Shown one piece after another: positions 35,151 to 44,054 of a DNA stretch of 64,000 nt. The stretch is from the NCBI GenBank assembly GCA_965221455.1, contig OZ244890.1, positions 2,418,001 to 2,482,000 of the forward strand, in the 5' to 3' direction. Positions within the stretch are counted from its first letter, which is position 1; each line of letters starts with the position of its first letter. The notes below the pieces were generated by a model that saw only the letters and a list, made by a program, of their open reading frames with translations, was not told the DNA's origin and did not search any database. Both the position numbers and the translations under genes were made by a program. Origin of the DNA: SMWN01 sp965221455 (lineage in GTDB: Bacteria > Pseudomonadota > Gammaproteobacteria > Eutrophobiales > Eutrophobiaceae).

Positions 35151-35396
35151 TTACTCTGCTGCTAAATGCCTGATGAGTTTCTTGCGATTCAACTTGTAAC
35201 GACAAATTTCTACATCATCGATAAATAATACCGGAATTTTATCTTTGAATTGTTTTCTTAAATCTGGATCACTATCAATATCGATCAACTTTATTATTCT
35301 GGCAGCCGACACCGACATTGTTTGCAACTCGTCTTTCATCAAATCACATAGATGGCATCCTGCTCTGCTATAAATAATAAATTCCAATTTCGACAA
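35151..35396 (-). CDS. Glutaredoxin-like thiol protein
   Basis: An 81-residue thioredoxin-fold protein with a CxxC at Cys14 and Cys17 (YSRAGCHLCDLM) and the cis-Pro motif KIPVLFIDDVEI. It is a YbbN/DUF836-like small redoxin that commonly sits near mucD or lepA in gammaproteobacteria. A second, internally deleted copy of its C-terminal end lies at 36177-36236, so the locus has undergone a duplication. Confidence 0.85.
   Translation of the reverse strand: MSKLEFIIYSRAGCHLCDLMKDELQTMSVSAARIIKLIDIDSDPDLRKQFKDKIPVLFIDDVEICRYKLNRKKLIRHLAAE
35171..35230 (-). repeat. 60-bp segment duplicated at 36177-36236
   Basis: The last third of the glutaredoxin gene recurs about 1 kb away with a few substitutions and one extra base. 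A second shared block, 35404-35432 against 36240-36268, is a copy of the mucD 3' end. Together they show that a mucD-tail/glutaredoxin unit exists twice and brackets two orphan genes. Confidence 0.8.
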
Positions 35397-35487
35397 ATTT
35401 TTTTTGCAATTGATTAAGAATCTTCTTCTAACCTGCGCTGATTAGCATGGCGCAGGAAACCTTGGGTTTTATGACAATATATTATTT

Positions 35488-35871
35488 TTATTTTTTATCC
35501 AAAATACTTTTCCATTTTGAAGTATCACATTTTTCGGATGTGTAATTGCCTTTAATTTTCTCTGTTTGGCATTGTAGTGCTTGAATACTGTAAGCAATAC
35601 CTGAACTTGTATGTTTAGGTGAAGGACATTTATGAACCTCCATAAGCTGTAAGGCAATAAGCTGATTCAATCGCACATTAAGCATTTGCAGTTGTCTATT
35701 GCTTTCACGAGGTGCACTATCGTCAGAAAACCCTTCCACCTCAATCATTGCTATATCTTTATTTCCACCCTCATAGAAATTCATAAACACCTCACAATTT
35801 GAAAGTGCTTTATTGGACACACCGAGAGCAAGTATAAAACAAAGAACTCTAAAAAATTTTAGAAAGGACAT
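35488..35871 (-). CDS. Small exported protein of unknown function
   Basis: A 127-residue protein with a Sec signal peptide (FLKFFRVLCFILALGVSNKALS, cleavage probably before NCEV). The mature part has four cysteines (in NCEV, HKCPSP, LQCQTE and EKCDTSK), suggesting disulfides in the periplasm, and is rich in short polar stretches. I recognise no family. The start region overlaps the upstream orphan gene by over 20 bp, so the two are probably translated together. TTG 35877 is an alternative start. It is more A+T-rich than its neighbours. Confidence 0.55.
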   Translation of the reverse strand: MSFLKFFRVLCFILALGVSNKALSNCEVFMNFYEGGNKDIAMIEVEGFSDDSAPRESNRQLQMLNVRLNQLIALQLMEVHKCPSPKHTSSGIAYSIQALQCQTEKIKGNYTSEKCDTSKWKSILDKK

Positions 35872-36115
35872 ACTCAATTTCTATGGTTGAAGACATATTG
35901 CTTGGCGTTGTATGAATAATATCCCCGCCAACCTTATTATACAAAGCCCACATTGCATTACATGCCATAGGCATTCTATTATCGCCGCTACGTGCAACAA
36001 GACGATGTAATTCACACGACACAACCCTAGCTTTTTTCAGTCCTTCTTTTTTCTTTCTTTTTAAGATTTTAAGAAGAGCCGAATCAAACTGGGCTTGGGT
36101 ATATTTTGGTTTCAT
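35849..36115 (-). CDS. Small basic protein of unknown function
   Basis: An 88-residue protein MKPKYTQAQFDSALLKILKR…VVSCELHRLVARSGDNRMPM then ACNAMW, GGDIIHTTPS and SSTIEIEY. The spacing ELHR…NRMP..C..M…GD…PS…TL/IEI.Y recalls a widespread small protein pattern that I remember from accessory regions but cannot name. It is overlapped by the exported orphan and bracketed by duplicated sequence, so it was acquired or displaced as a pair. ATG 36115 is preferred because the upstream residues are not conserved-looking. Confidence 0.55.
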   Translation of the reverse strand: MKPKYTQAQFDSALLKILKRKKKEGLKKARVVSCELHRLVARSGDNRMPMACNAMWALYNKVGGDIIHTTPSNMSSTIEIEYVLSKIF

Positions 36116-36176
36116 AAGTCTAAATTGTATGTTAACCAAAGACTTGGTCAATTATTTTATTGTCATATAGAAATCG

Positions 36177-36236
36177 TGATGAGTTTCTTGCGATTCAACC
36201 TTGTAATGACAAATCTCTACATCATCGACAAATAAT
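36177..36236 (-). pseudogene. Duplicated glutaredoxin gene tail
   Basis: The minus strand encodes LFVDDVEICHYKVESQ, a diverged copy of LFIDDVEICRYKLNRK, the C terminus of the nearby glutaredoxin. The first two thirds of the gene are missing, and the fragment directly follows the mucD 3' end. It marks the left boundary of the orphan two-gene insertion. Confidence 0.7.
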
Positions 36237-36249
36237 TTATTGTAACTGA

Positions 36250-37686
36250 TCAAGAACCTTCTTCTATCCTTAAAGCAAGAAAAACAGGTCCGCCTTGCCT
36301 CTGGATTAATACAGGTACTGACTTGTTTTCTGGTAACTGAGCAACCAGTTCCATAAAATGTTTCGCATTTCTTATTTTTATATTGTTAAGCAACAGCATA
36401 ACATCACCATTCCTTATGCCTGCTTTATATGCGGGTCCTGATAAAACCTGTTTGACAACCACTCCATGATCCTTAATTTCAATTTCCTGGCGTTGTTGTT
36501 TGGTTAAATCTTCAACCAATACATTCAACTGGTTTCTGGCCTTATTTCGATTTTTCCCTGTCGCTGCAAACTTGCTAGCGTCGTTAACCGGCAATTCTGC
36601 AATTTTTACTTGGAGATTGACAGACTTTCCATATCTGATTACTTGAACAGACACATTACTACCTACTTTTGTACTGCCGACCATAGGTGGTAAATCCGAT
36701 GAAATTTTGATTTCATCTCCATTAAAACTAACGATAATATCACCCACCAAAAATCCGGCTTTTTCAGCAGGACTATCTGACAACACCTTTGCTATCAATG
36801 CACCGTGAGGTTTATTCATGCCAAAAGATTCGGCTAATTCTCTGGTCACATCCTGTATCACAACGCCTAACCAACCACGTGAAACACGGCCCTCATCCTT
36901 TAACTGCTGATACACATTTTTAACAACATCGACCGGAATCGCGAAAGACATGCCCATAAAACCGCCCGTACGGCTATATATTTGAGAGTTGACACCGATG
37001 ACCTCACCCTGGAGATTGAAAAGCGGACCGCCTGAATTACCAGGGTTGATAGATACATCAGTTTGGATAAACGGGACATAATTTTCGTTAGGTAGACTAC
37101 GACCCATCGCACTGATAATACCTTGCGTGACAGAATGGTCAAAACCAAAGGGTGAACCTATGGCCAATACCCATTCTCCAACTTTTAAACCTGATGAATC
37201 GCCAAGTTTTAGTGTTGGTAATTTTTCGCCCTCAATTTTCAAGACAGCGAGATCACTACGTTCATCGGCACCAATGACTTCCGCGACAAATTCTCTTCGA
37301 TCATTCAGCCGCACAATAATTTCATCTGCATCTTTTACGACATGATTATTAGTGATTATGTAACCATCATCTGACATGATAAAACCTGAACCAAGTGATG
37401 TCCTTTGTTGATTAGGTATTACGCCCCCTGGAATTTCGCTAAAAAACTTATTAAAAAAATCATGGAACGGACTATTTTCCGGAATATCCGGTCGACCATA
37501 TTCTTCGAACCGCAAATGGCGTTCGTTATTTATAAATGTGGTACTTATGTTCACTACTGCAGCAGCATTTTTCTCCACCAGAGGAACAAAATCCGGTAAT
37601 GAACGCGCTTGCAGAGATTGAAATGATAAAATCAGATAGACAGAAGCAAACATCAGTTTCCTGGACCATAGAATTGTGTAATTCAT
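36250..37686 (-). CDS. mucD: Periplasmic serine protease MucD/DegP-like
   Basis: A 478-residue S1C protease: signal peptide (MFASVYLILSFQSLQARS), trypsin-like domain with His115 (TNNHVV), Asp145 (RSDLAVLKI) and Ser218 (GNSGGP), then two PDZ domains (from about 265 and 385). It degrades or refolds misfolded envelope proteins. It is in the rpoE-rseA-rseB-mucD order of Pseudomonas alginate regulation. ATG 37686 has GGAG seven bases upstream; the frame stays open to 37755, but those residues are not a signal sequence. Confidence 0.94.
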   Translation of the reverse strand: MNYTILWSRKLMFASVYLILSFQSLQARSLPDFVPLVEKNAAAVVNISTTFINNERHLRFEEYGRPDIPENSPFHDFFNKFFSEIPGGVIPNQQRTSLGSGFIMSDDGYIITNNHVVKDADEIIVRLNDRREFVAEVIGADERSDLAVLKIEGEKLPTLKLGDSSGLKVGEWVLAIGSPFGFDHSVTQGIISAMGRSLPNENYVPFIQTDVSINPGNSGGPLFNLQGEVIGVNSQIYSRTGGFMGMSFAIPVDVVKNVYQQLKDEGRVSRGWLGVVIQDVTRELAESFGMNKPHGALIAKVLSDSPAEKAGFLVGDIIVSFNGDEIKISSDLPPMVGSTKVGSNVSVQVIRYGKSVNLQVKIAELPVNDASKFAATGKNRNKARNQLNVLVEDLTKQQRQEIEIKDHGVVVKQVLSGPAYKAGIRNGDVMLLLNNIKIRNAKHFMELVAQLPENKSVPVLIQRQGGPVFLALRIEEGS

Positions 37687-37786
37687 AAACACTCCGTAGA
37701 ATTGATGGTTTTTCATATGATAAAACTGTTTTAGACAAACAAGGCATTTCTGCAAAAATAATAGCCCATTGGTGGTACAGAATTAT

Positions 37787-38752
37787 TTATCTGACATAAC
37801 TAACCGATTTAGCCACCAACTTGACTGTGTCCTGGGGAACTTCGCCAACAACAGTGATCAGGTATTTACCCATCATCGTTGAAAAGGTGTTGATGCCGCC
37901 CATGCTGGATGGACCAGTGACGGTCTTCACAGATTCACCAAGTTTTTCGACAAAAATTGAAATCAGGGCCAGACCATCTGAATATGTCAAATGTTCAAGA
38001 GGCATTTGGCTTTCTTCAACCGTTTGTTTTTCATGATCACTTATAGTGAAACCTTCGGGCATCCACGTTGCTTTCCAGGATATATAGCTCTTATCCATGG
38101 GCAATTCGTCCGAGGAATTATCATGCCAGGTATAACCAACGCCTGATATCTCGGGTTTTAACCATGCATCAGGGATTTCATCCAAAATCTGAAGTTTCGC
38201 AAAAAAGAACTGTTCCAACGGCGTTCCTTGCTTATCTTTTAATTCGGCCTTAAGTAATAGTTTCGATGCCAGATCGATCCATAGTTGATATCCAAATCGA
38301 TACTTGTCCTTCGGCAAGATATCCACTATCCATGCAGGCCTGTCAGCAACGCGATCCTGACCGGCAATTGCAAAGGTATAATACTCGGAAACCTTACCAA
38401 TGTGTTCCGGCAACCGAGTTATTTGAAAATGCCTTGAATTACTTTTTTTCACCATCACCGATCCATCATCAGGCAAAAAACAAGTTACCGAATCTTTATC
38501 TCGTATTACTTCACGCGCATAACCCGTCAAAGAGATAATTCGTTCCTGAATACCATTTTCATCAACCTTATGAATAATGCGCATGGTATCCATATTGCCC
38601 TGACGCCTGTAAACGAAAAAACCTTCATAATTCAGTTCGTGGTTGGCTGCAGACATCTGGCGCATCAGCTCTTGTGCCAACGACATCTGATCCGCAGAAA
38701 ACGAAACGGCGGGATGCAATATTAAAAGCAGAAAAATACAACGAGATAACAA
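37787..38752 (-). CDS. rseB: Sigma-E regulatory protein RseB/MucB
   Basis: A 321-residue periplasmic protein with a signal peptide (IFLLLILHPAVSFSA) and the MucB/RseB two-domain layout: LNYEGFFVYRRQGNMDTMRIIHK, a middle FGYQLWIDLASKLLLKAEL segment and the C-terminal YSDGLALISIFVEK. It shields RseA from DegS cleavage and senses mislocalised lipoprotein/LPS. The start is TTG at 38752, 25 bp after the rseA stop. Confidence 0.92.
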   Translation of the reverse strand: MLSRCIFLLLILHPAVSFSADQMSLAQELMRQMSAANHELNYEGFFVYRRQGNMDTMRIIHKVDENGIQERIISLTGYAREVIRDKDSVTCFLPDDGSVMVKKSNSRHFQITRLPEHIGKVSEYYTFAIAGQDRVADRPAWIVDILPKDKYRFGYQLWIDLASKLLLKAELKDKQGTPLEQFFFAKLQILDEIPDAWLKPEISGVGYTWHDNSSDELPMDKSYISWKATWMPEGFTISDHEKQTVEESQMPLEHLTYSDGLALISIFVEKLGESVKTVTGPSSMGGINTFSTMMGKYLITVVGEVPQDTVKLVAKSVSYVR

Positions 38753-38777
38753 TTCTTTTCAATTCCCAACAGCTTAT

Positions 38778-39335
38778 TTATTTTGTGGTTACAACATTAA
38801 CTGCAACCATTCTCACGTGGGGAGGCATGCCTCTAACCCCTGTATTGACACGATACTCATCATAACTAACCAAGTATCGGCTCAACCTCGGATCCGGACT
38901 TTGTAGCTGATGATTCCGCCGGTGGGCAGGCTGCGGCACCGAAATAGAAGTCTCATTCTCTGCAATGCCCGATTGATCTGCGGCTGGGACCTGCCTTGCC
39001 TGCTGTTGCACATTAAATATTGCAATAGCAGCGACTGACGCCGCAATAGCGAATCCTATAATCGGTTTCACTAAAGTATTTTGTCTCTTGTCGGGCACGA
39101 AAACCGTCGGCCCAGAAGCAACAGCCGCTCTTATTTCACCCGTCATATTTTCATAGCGTTCCGGTAAAGAACCGCGTAAGCAATCACCAATTAAACAATA
39201 TCTTGCCCATATTCCCTCAGCTTGCTCATCTTCGCATAAATTATCAATTGTCGAGCTTGCTTCATGAGTCAATTCACCATCAACCAGAGCTGATAATCGC
39301 TCATGTTCTTTCTCATTCATCATCTTTTCACTCAT
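38778..39335 (-). CDS. rseA: Anti-sigma-E factor RseA/MucA
   Basis: A 185-residue single-pass membrane protein. The N-terminal RseA domain (ERLSALVDGELTHEA … WARYCLIGDCLRGSL) binds sigma-E in the cytoplasm, the membrane helix is at about 90-108 (VKPIIGFAIAASVAAIAIF) and the C-terminal domain (SRYLVSYDEYRVNTGVRGMPPHVRMV) faces the periplasm. The ATG overlaps the rpoE stop by 4 bp, keeping sigma and anti-sigma in balance. Confidence 0.93.
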   Translation of the reverse strand: MSEKMMNEKEHERLSALVDGELTHEASSTIDNLCEDEQAEGIWARYCLIGDCLRGSLPERYENMTGEIRAAVASGPTVFVPDKRQNTLVKPIIGFAIAASVAAIAIFNVQQQARQVPAADQSGIAENETSISVPQPAHRRNHQLQSPDPRLSRYLVSYDEYRVNTGVRGMPPHVRMVAVNVVTTK

Positions 39336-39913
39336 TGTTCCACTAATACTTTTAATTCTTTATCAATTGCTTCACGTGCTCGAAAAATACGCGATCTCAC
39401 CGTGCCTATAGGACAATCCATAGCAATTGCAATATCTTCATAGCTCAACCCTTCAACCTCTCTCAAGGTGATCGCAACTTTTAAATCCTCAGGCAACGCC
39501 TCAACTGAATTAAAAATAGTTTCCTGAATCTCATCCCTGAGTAATAGACGCTCAGGCGTTTCACTGTGCCTTAGAGTGTGATCGCCCTCGATTTGTTCCA
39601 CATCATCAATATCTTGTTCAGATTTAAGCGGTCGCCTTGATTGTACGGCTAGATGATTCTTGGCTGTATTAACCGCGATACGATATATCCATGTATAAAA
39701 GGCACTTTCCCCACGAAAATTCGGCAATGCTCTATAAGCCTTGATAAAAGCTTCTTGAGTAATATCTTGTGCGTCATCGGGACTATGATAAACGAACCTT
39801 GAAACCAGATTCATAACGCGCTGTTGATACTTCAGCACCAAAAGATCAAATGCTTTCTTGTCGCCCTGCTGTACTCTTTTTACCAATTGCTTATCAGTAA
39901 CGCTTTCGCCCAT
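39332..39913 (-). CDS. rpoE: RNA polymerase sigma-E factor
   Basis: A 193-residue ECF sigma factor nearly colinear with E. coli RpoE: AFDLLVLKYQQRVMNLVSRF (region 2.1), DAQDITQEAFIKAYRALPNF, RGESAFYTWIYRIAVNTAKN (2.4) and LREVEGLSYEDIAIAMDCPI then GTVRSRIFRAREAI (region 4). It directs transcription of envelope-stress genes. I chose the ATG at 39913 (MGESVTDKQLVKRVQ), which matches the family start; an upstream ATG adds five residues. I looked for a sigma-E autoregulatory promoter upstream but could not assign one. Confidence 0.96.
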   Translation of the reverse strand: MGESVTDKQLVKRVQQGDKKAFDLLVLKYQQRVMNLVSRFVYHSPDDAQDITQEAFIKAYRALPNFRGESAFYTWIYRIAVNTAKNHLAVQSRRPLKSEQDIDDVEQIEGDHTLRHSETPERLLLRDEIQETIFNSVEALPEDLKVAITLREVEGLSYEDIAIAMDCPIGTVRSRIFRAREAIDKELKVLVEQ

Positions 39914-40077
39914 CCAGGCAAACCTCATGCTATTATTCGTAGATAGAATATTGAGTAGAATGTTGTTTGATTCTTAAATAATTACTGTTTATAACCCGAA
40001 TCAAAAATCTATACTTTAAAAGAATAAATTCTAATCAATAGCTTACATTTATTTCCGGGTATACTATCTTAAGTCAC

Positions 40078-41712
40078 ATGGCACACCAATACCAACATGA
40101 TGTATTGATAATTGGCAGTGGTGCTTCAGGTCTCAGCCTCGCATTGCAATTGGCGGAACATTCCAGCGTCGCTGTATTATCTAAAAGTGAGCTTACCGAA
40201 GGAGCTACCTTTTATGCACAAGGCGGTGTTTCAGCCGTGCTTGATGCCAGTGATTCAATCGATTCGCATGTTCAGGATACATTACGTGCCGGTGCTGGAC
40301 TTTGTGATGAAGAAATCGTCCGCTCCGTCGTCGAACATGGACGTGAAAGTATTCAGTGGTTAACCGGGTTAGGCGTAAATTTTACCAGAGTTATCGATGC
40401 TGATGGCAGTATGGATTTTCATTTACATCAGGAAGGAGGACATAGCCATCGCCGCGTCATTCATGCGTCTGATTCCACGGGACACGCTATCGAAACCACA
40501 CTGGAAAACAAGGTGCGCTCACACCCAAACATTGAACTATTTGAATATCGAACCGCCGTTGACTTGATCACAAGTGAGAAATCGGACCAAAATTCATCTC
40601 AAAACAGATGTCTTGGAGCATACGTCTATGACGAAACTGAATCCGCTGTCGAAGTGTTCAAGGCACGTTTTGTAATCCTTGCCACAGGAGGCATCGGTAA
40701 AGTCTATCTCTACACCAGCAATCCAGATATTTGCACGGGCGACGGTATTGCCATGGCTTGGCGTGCGGGTTGCAGAATCGCCAACATGGAATTTATACAA
40801 TTTCATCCCACTTGTCTCTACCATCCAGAGGCCAAATCATTCCTCATTTCAGAAGCAATACGGGGCGAGGGTGCGAAATTATTGCTTGCTAATGGTGAGG
40901 CCTTCATGCATCGCTTTGACAAACAAGCCGAGCTCGCTCCGCGAGATATTGTTGCTCGTGCTATTGATCATGAAATGAAAAAAACAGGCACTGAATGCGT
41001 CTATCTAGACATCAGCCACAAATCGAAAGACTTCATCATTTCCCACTTTCCGACAATTTATCAGAGATGCTTATGTTTTGGTTTCGATCTGACCAAACAG
41101 CGCATTCCCGTGGTTCCTGCGGCCCATTACAATTGTGGCGGGATTGTCATTGATAAACACGGTAGAACAGACATACCGGGCTTGTATGCGATTGGTGAAG
41201 TGGCCAACTCAGGTCTGCATGGCGCCAATCGTATGGCTAGTAATTCCTTACTTGAATGTGTTGTTTTCGCACATTCTGCCTTTCTGGACATAAAAGATAA
41301 ATTATCAGAGACAGAAATGCCGTCGCAATTACCTGAGTGGGATGAGAGTCAAGTGACTGATTCCAAAGAGGAAGTTGTGGTATCGCACAACTGGGATGAA
41401 ATACGTCGCTTCATGTGGGATTACGTAGGCATTGTCAGAACCACAAAACGACTTCATCGTGCACAACGCCGTGTACAGCTATTACAACGAGAAATCATGG
41501 AATACTATGGCAATTTCCGCGTCACCAACGATCTGATTGAATTACGCAATCTGGTCACTGTGGCTGAATTGATCATCTGCTCTGCACTACGCCGCAAAGA
41601 AAGTCGAGGCCTGCACTATTCACTTGATTACCCTGAGCTTGATAATCTCCAGCCACCACAAAATACAATACTCATTCCCCTGGAAGAACAGCAAAAGAAC
41701 TTTGCCACTTAA
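40078..41712 (+). CDS. nadB: L-aspartate oxidase
   Basis: A 544-residue FAD enzyme oxidising L-aspartate to iminoaspartate for NAD synthesis. FAD-binding IIGSGASGLSLALQLA at 11-26, FYAQGGVSAVLD, HEGGHSHRRV-type substrate loop (HQEGGHSHRRVIHA), NMEFIQFHPTC, SEAIRGEGAKLL and AAHYNCGGIVID, GLYAIGEVANSGLHGANRMA. The C-terminal helical domain is present. It is divergent from rpoE, an arrangement known in E. coli. Confidence 0.96.
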   Translation: MAHQYQHDVLIIGSGASGLSLALQLAEHSSVAVLSKSELTEGATFYAQGGVSAVLDASDSIDSHVQDTLRAGAGLCDEEIVRSVVEHGRESIQWLTGLGVNFTRVIDADGSMDFHLHQEGGHSHRRVIHASDSTGHAIETTLENKVRSHPNIELFEYRTAVDLITSEKSDQNSSQNRCLGAYVYDETESAVEVFKARFVILATGGIGKVYLYTSNPDICTGDGIAMAWRAGCRIANMEFIQFHPTCLYHPEAKSFLISEAIRGEGAKLLLANGEAFMHRFDKQAELAPRDIVARAIDHEMKKTGTECVYLDISHKSKDFIISHFPTIYQRCLCFGFDLTKQRIPVVPAAHYNCGGIVIDKHGRTDIPGLYAIGEVANSGLHGANRMASNSLLECVVFAHSAFLDIKDKLSETEMPSQLPEWDESQVTDSKEEVVVSHNWDEIRRFMWDYVGIVRTTKRLHRAQRRVQLLQREIMEYYGNFRVTNDLIELRNLVTVAELIICSALRRKESRGLHYSLDYPELDNLQPPQNTILIPLEEQQKNFAT

Positions 41713-41783
41713 AACCTTGCCGTCGCTTACGAAACTAAATAATTTGGACACGAATATAAATTCCGTGAACGGCAATTTGTACC

Positions 41784-42440
41784 TTAGTCATTAGCGTCGT
41801 ACCCGTCATCAAAATCATCGTCAACATAACTCGGCCGAGCACGGACACCTCCACCTTTTTGCCGACCGTTCTGCCCTTTAGTTGGCTTGATTAATGGTGA
41901 GGAAGGAGATTCAGGCCGACAGCATTCACATCCTCCTGACGGTTGCTAAAATTGATATAGTCGGCACGCATGGAAAAGTTGCCCCACGATGCTTCCGACC
42001 CAAAGTCAAAGAGAAACCTGAAACCACTACTTTCCACTTGCCTATCGTCAACACGCTAGGTGAATTGGCTGCCACGGATGATGCGGTCGGTCAGAACAAA
42101 ATACTCACCAAGCGGGAAACGCCCGACGCTGGCGGCATATATCGTTCTGTAACCGGCTTCGAAAACAAAATTTGATCAAATCGGCAAAGAGATAGCCGGA
42201 ATGGTTGTCGACCCGGGTATTCCAAAGCTACGAGCAAAGCCTACGCCCATTTCCAACTCGAAGTTCTCTATCACCGTGTAACCCACTATGAACCACCTGA
42301 CTCCGGCGTTTTCCCTGGTACAAAAAGACCCAAGGGCTGCACATTTCACTTTATCCATTATGAGTATCATCGCGCCCAACTTGGTACAGATCCTCCCACC
42401 AACCCCAGCTTTTTGCTTCAAGGCTGGGAGAAAAAAGCCA
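41784..42440 (-). pseudogene. Decayed outer-membrane beta-barrel-like gene
   Basis: The minus strand carries barrel-like segments in changing frames: FIVGYTVIENFELEMGVGFA, then AGYRTIYAASVGRFPLGEYF, then FDFGSEASWGNFSMRADYIN continuing FSNRQEDVNAVGLNLLP. Alternating hydrophobic/aromatic strands and the N..…GLN.LP pattern resemble phosphate-porin-like proteins. Stops and shifts separate the pieces. A further open stretch near the end (GQNGRQKGGGVRARPSYVDD) ends at 41784. The identification is by pattern only. Confidence 0.4.
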
Positions 42441-42788
42441 AAGCCGTTAAGATGAAGACAAAGACCTTATTATATTTTCGTTTCGTCTGTTAACACCAAA
42501 ACTTTATTTATGATCTGTGGTTACTGGTAAAATGGCTCGTGTGCCTCTGTTCTATTTAAATCCTTATTTTCTATTCTTCCGTGATATATGGTGTCACACA
42601 GATACTGATAAAATCGCAGCAAATATAACTGATGGTAAAAACTCTCGTTATTGTTTTTCCTTCTCGGTATTCTGGAAAATGCAGCAAATGCCATTATGTT
42701 AGTTTTTTTGTATACGAGTCCGCTCACAACTAGCGTAAATAGGGTATTTGAACCGTAGCTACGCTCTTACAATTATAACCAGTGATAA
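42441..42788 (+). other. Gap without a recognisable gene
   Basis: A+T-rich stretch between the decayed barrel-like gene and the next membrane protein. It has only short frames without family features and presumably holds the promoter of the downstream gene. Confidence 0.4.
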
Positions 42789-43535
42789 ATGAATAATAGA
42801 TCACATATTTTTATGGCATTACTCTTGTTATCGGCGTTATTCCTACCTGCAATAGCAATCACTTTCAATTGGGCTGAATTCCCGTGGCTGGAGTCTGATC
42901 TGCGTTTTCTTTCCTATACAGTTTTTGGTATCGGTCTCATACTGTGCTGGCTATTCTATAATATCCGTGAATTTAATCTATTTTTTATCATCGCCGCCAC
43001 TTTCATAGCAGTCAGCGAATTCTTTTGGGGTAGAGGACTCTTGGGGTTTCAGAAAGAACTCATGTTCAATCTACTGTGTATATTAATTCCATTGAACTTC
43101 CTGATATTTAGTTATTCCAAGGAACGCGGCATTCCTTATCAACACATGATAAAAGGCCTACTGCCTGTAGGCGCACAAATTGCTGGCATCATCTGGCTGG
43201 TAAAAACGAACCAACTTGGCATTGCAAACTACCTGTCGATAGACGCATTCCTGCACCCGTTGCAGGGAAAATCGATTATCAAGCAACCTGGTCAAATAAT
43301 GATGACTCTTTCACTCACAATCTTGAGCGCACACTGGTTGCTATGTCCGAATCGATCAAGTGGCGCGTTGATACTGGCACTTATTTCATCAATTATTGCA
43401 CTGCATTTTATCCTTAATACTCGTCTCGCAACGATCTATTTCCTACTCGCCGGATTTATTTTACTCAGTACCGCTATCATGAATGCATATAATAAAAGGT
43501 ACACCCGTCAAAAACACATGACACAACAAAATTAA
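42789..43535 (+). CDS. Polytopic membrane protein, sensor-like, no output domain
   Basis: A 248-residue protein with about seven membrane helices (FMALLLLSALFLPAIAITF, LSYTVFGIGLILCWLFY, FFIIAATFIAVSEFFWG and others to ATIYFLLAGFILLSTAIM) and a short basic tail ending HMTQQN. The layout, including a helix-loop-helix around LSIDAFLHPLQ, resembles the membrane sensor part that precedes GGDEF domains in some gammaproteobacterial diguanylate cyclases, but no GGDEF follows. It may be a stand-alone sensor or a 3'-truncated cyclase. No operon partner is evident. Confidence 0.6.
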   Translation: MNNRSHIFMALLLLSALFLPAIAITFNWAEFPWLESDLRFLSYTVFGIGLILCWLFYNIREFNLFFIIAATFIAVSEFFWGRGLLGFQKELMFNLLCILIPLNFLIFSYSKERGIPYQHMIKGLLPVGAQIAGIIWLVKTNQLGIANYLSIDAFLHPLQGKSIIKQPGQIMMTLSLTILSAHWLLCPNRSSGALILALISSIIALHFILNTRLATIYFLLAGFILLSTAIMNAYNKRYTRQKHMTQQN

Positions 43536-43676
43536 GTTACTGATATATGATACTACTGAAAAATAAATCTAATGTGGTTCAACCCAAGCTATAATGAAAT
43601 TAGCTGGCAAAATCTTGTACAAAATCTCGAAGCAAGAATACAACAGGTTGGAATTGAATAATAAAAGTTTGTAACA

Positions 43677-44054
43677 ATGAAAATGGATAAATCAGTCAAC
43701 GTTTTCGGTGAACCACTGGTCTCGTGTGGTAATAACCCAGTGACGGGCTTCTTCAGGGATGGTAAATGTAACACCTGTGAAGAAGATTTTGGTTCACACA
43801 CTGTCTGCATAGAAACGACGCAAGAATTTCTGGAATATTCCCGGTTTAAAGGTAACGACCTCTCCACGCCCATACCCGATTATGAGTTTGAAGGATTACA
43901 ACCAGGCAACACATGGTGTTTGTGTGCAGCCAGATGGCTAGAGGCCTATGCAGATGGTATAGCCCCCAGAGTGTACCTGACAAGAACACACCAGCTTGCT
44001 TTGGATATTATCCCATTGAAAATATTGAAAGAGTTCGCCGTTGACTTAAATTAA
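43677..44054 (+). CDS. DUF2237 family protein
   Basis: A 125-residue protein with the complete DUF2237 pattern: NVFGEPLVSCGNNPVTGFFR, DGKCNTCEEDFGSHTVC, TQEFLEYSRFKGNDLSTP and WCLCAARWLEAYADGIAPRV. The conserved cysteines (SCG, CNTC, TVC, CLCA) suggest metal or redox chemistry. The function is unknown. It is a free-standing gene. ATG 43683 is an alternative start. Confidence 0.85.
   Translation: MKMDKSVNVFGEPLVSCGNNPVTGFFRDGKCNTCEEDFGSHTVCIETTQEFLEYSRFKGNDLSTPIPDYEFEGLQPGNTWCLCAARWLEAYADGIAPRVYLTRTHQLALDIIPLKILKEFAVDLN

Noticed and set aside
41894..42175. Plus-strand 93-codon frame after nadB
   Set aside because: Overlaps the better-supported antisense barrel-like remnant and has no family features.
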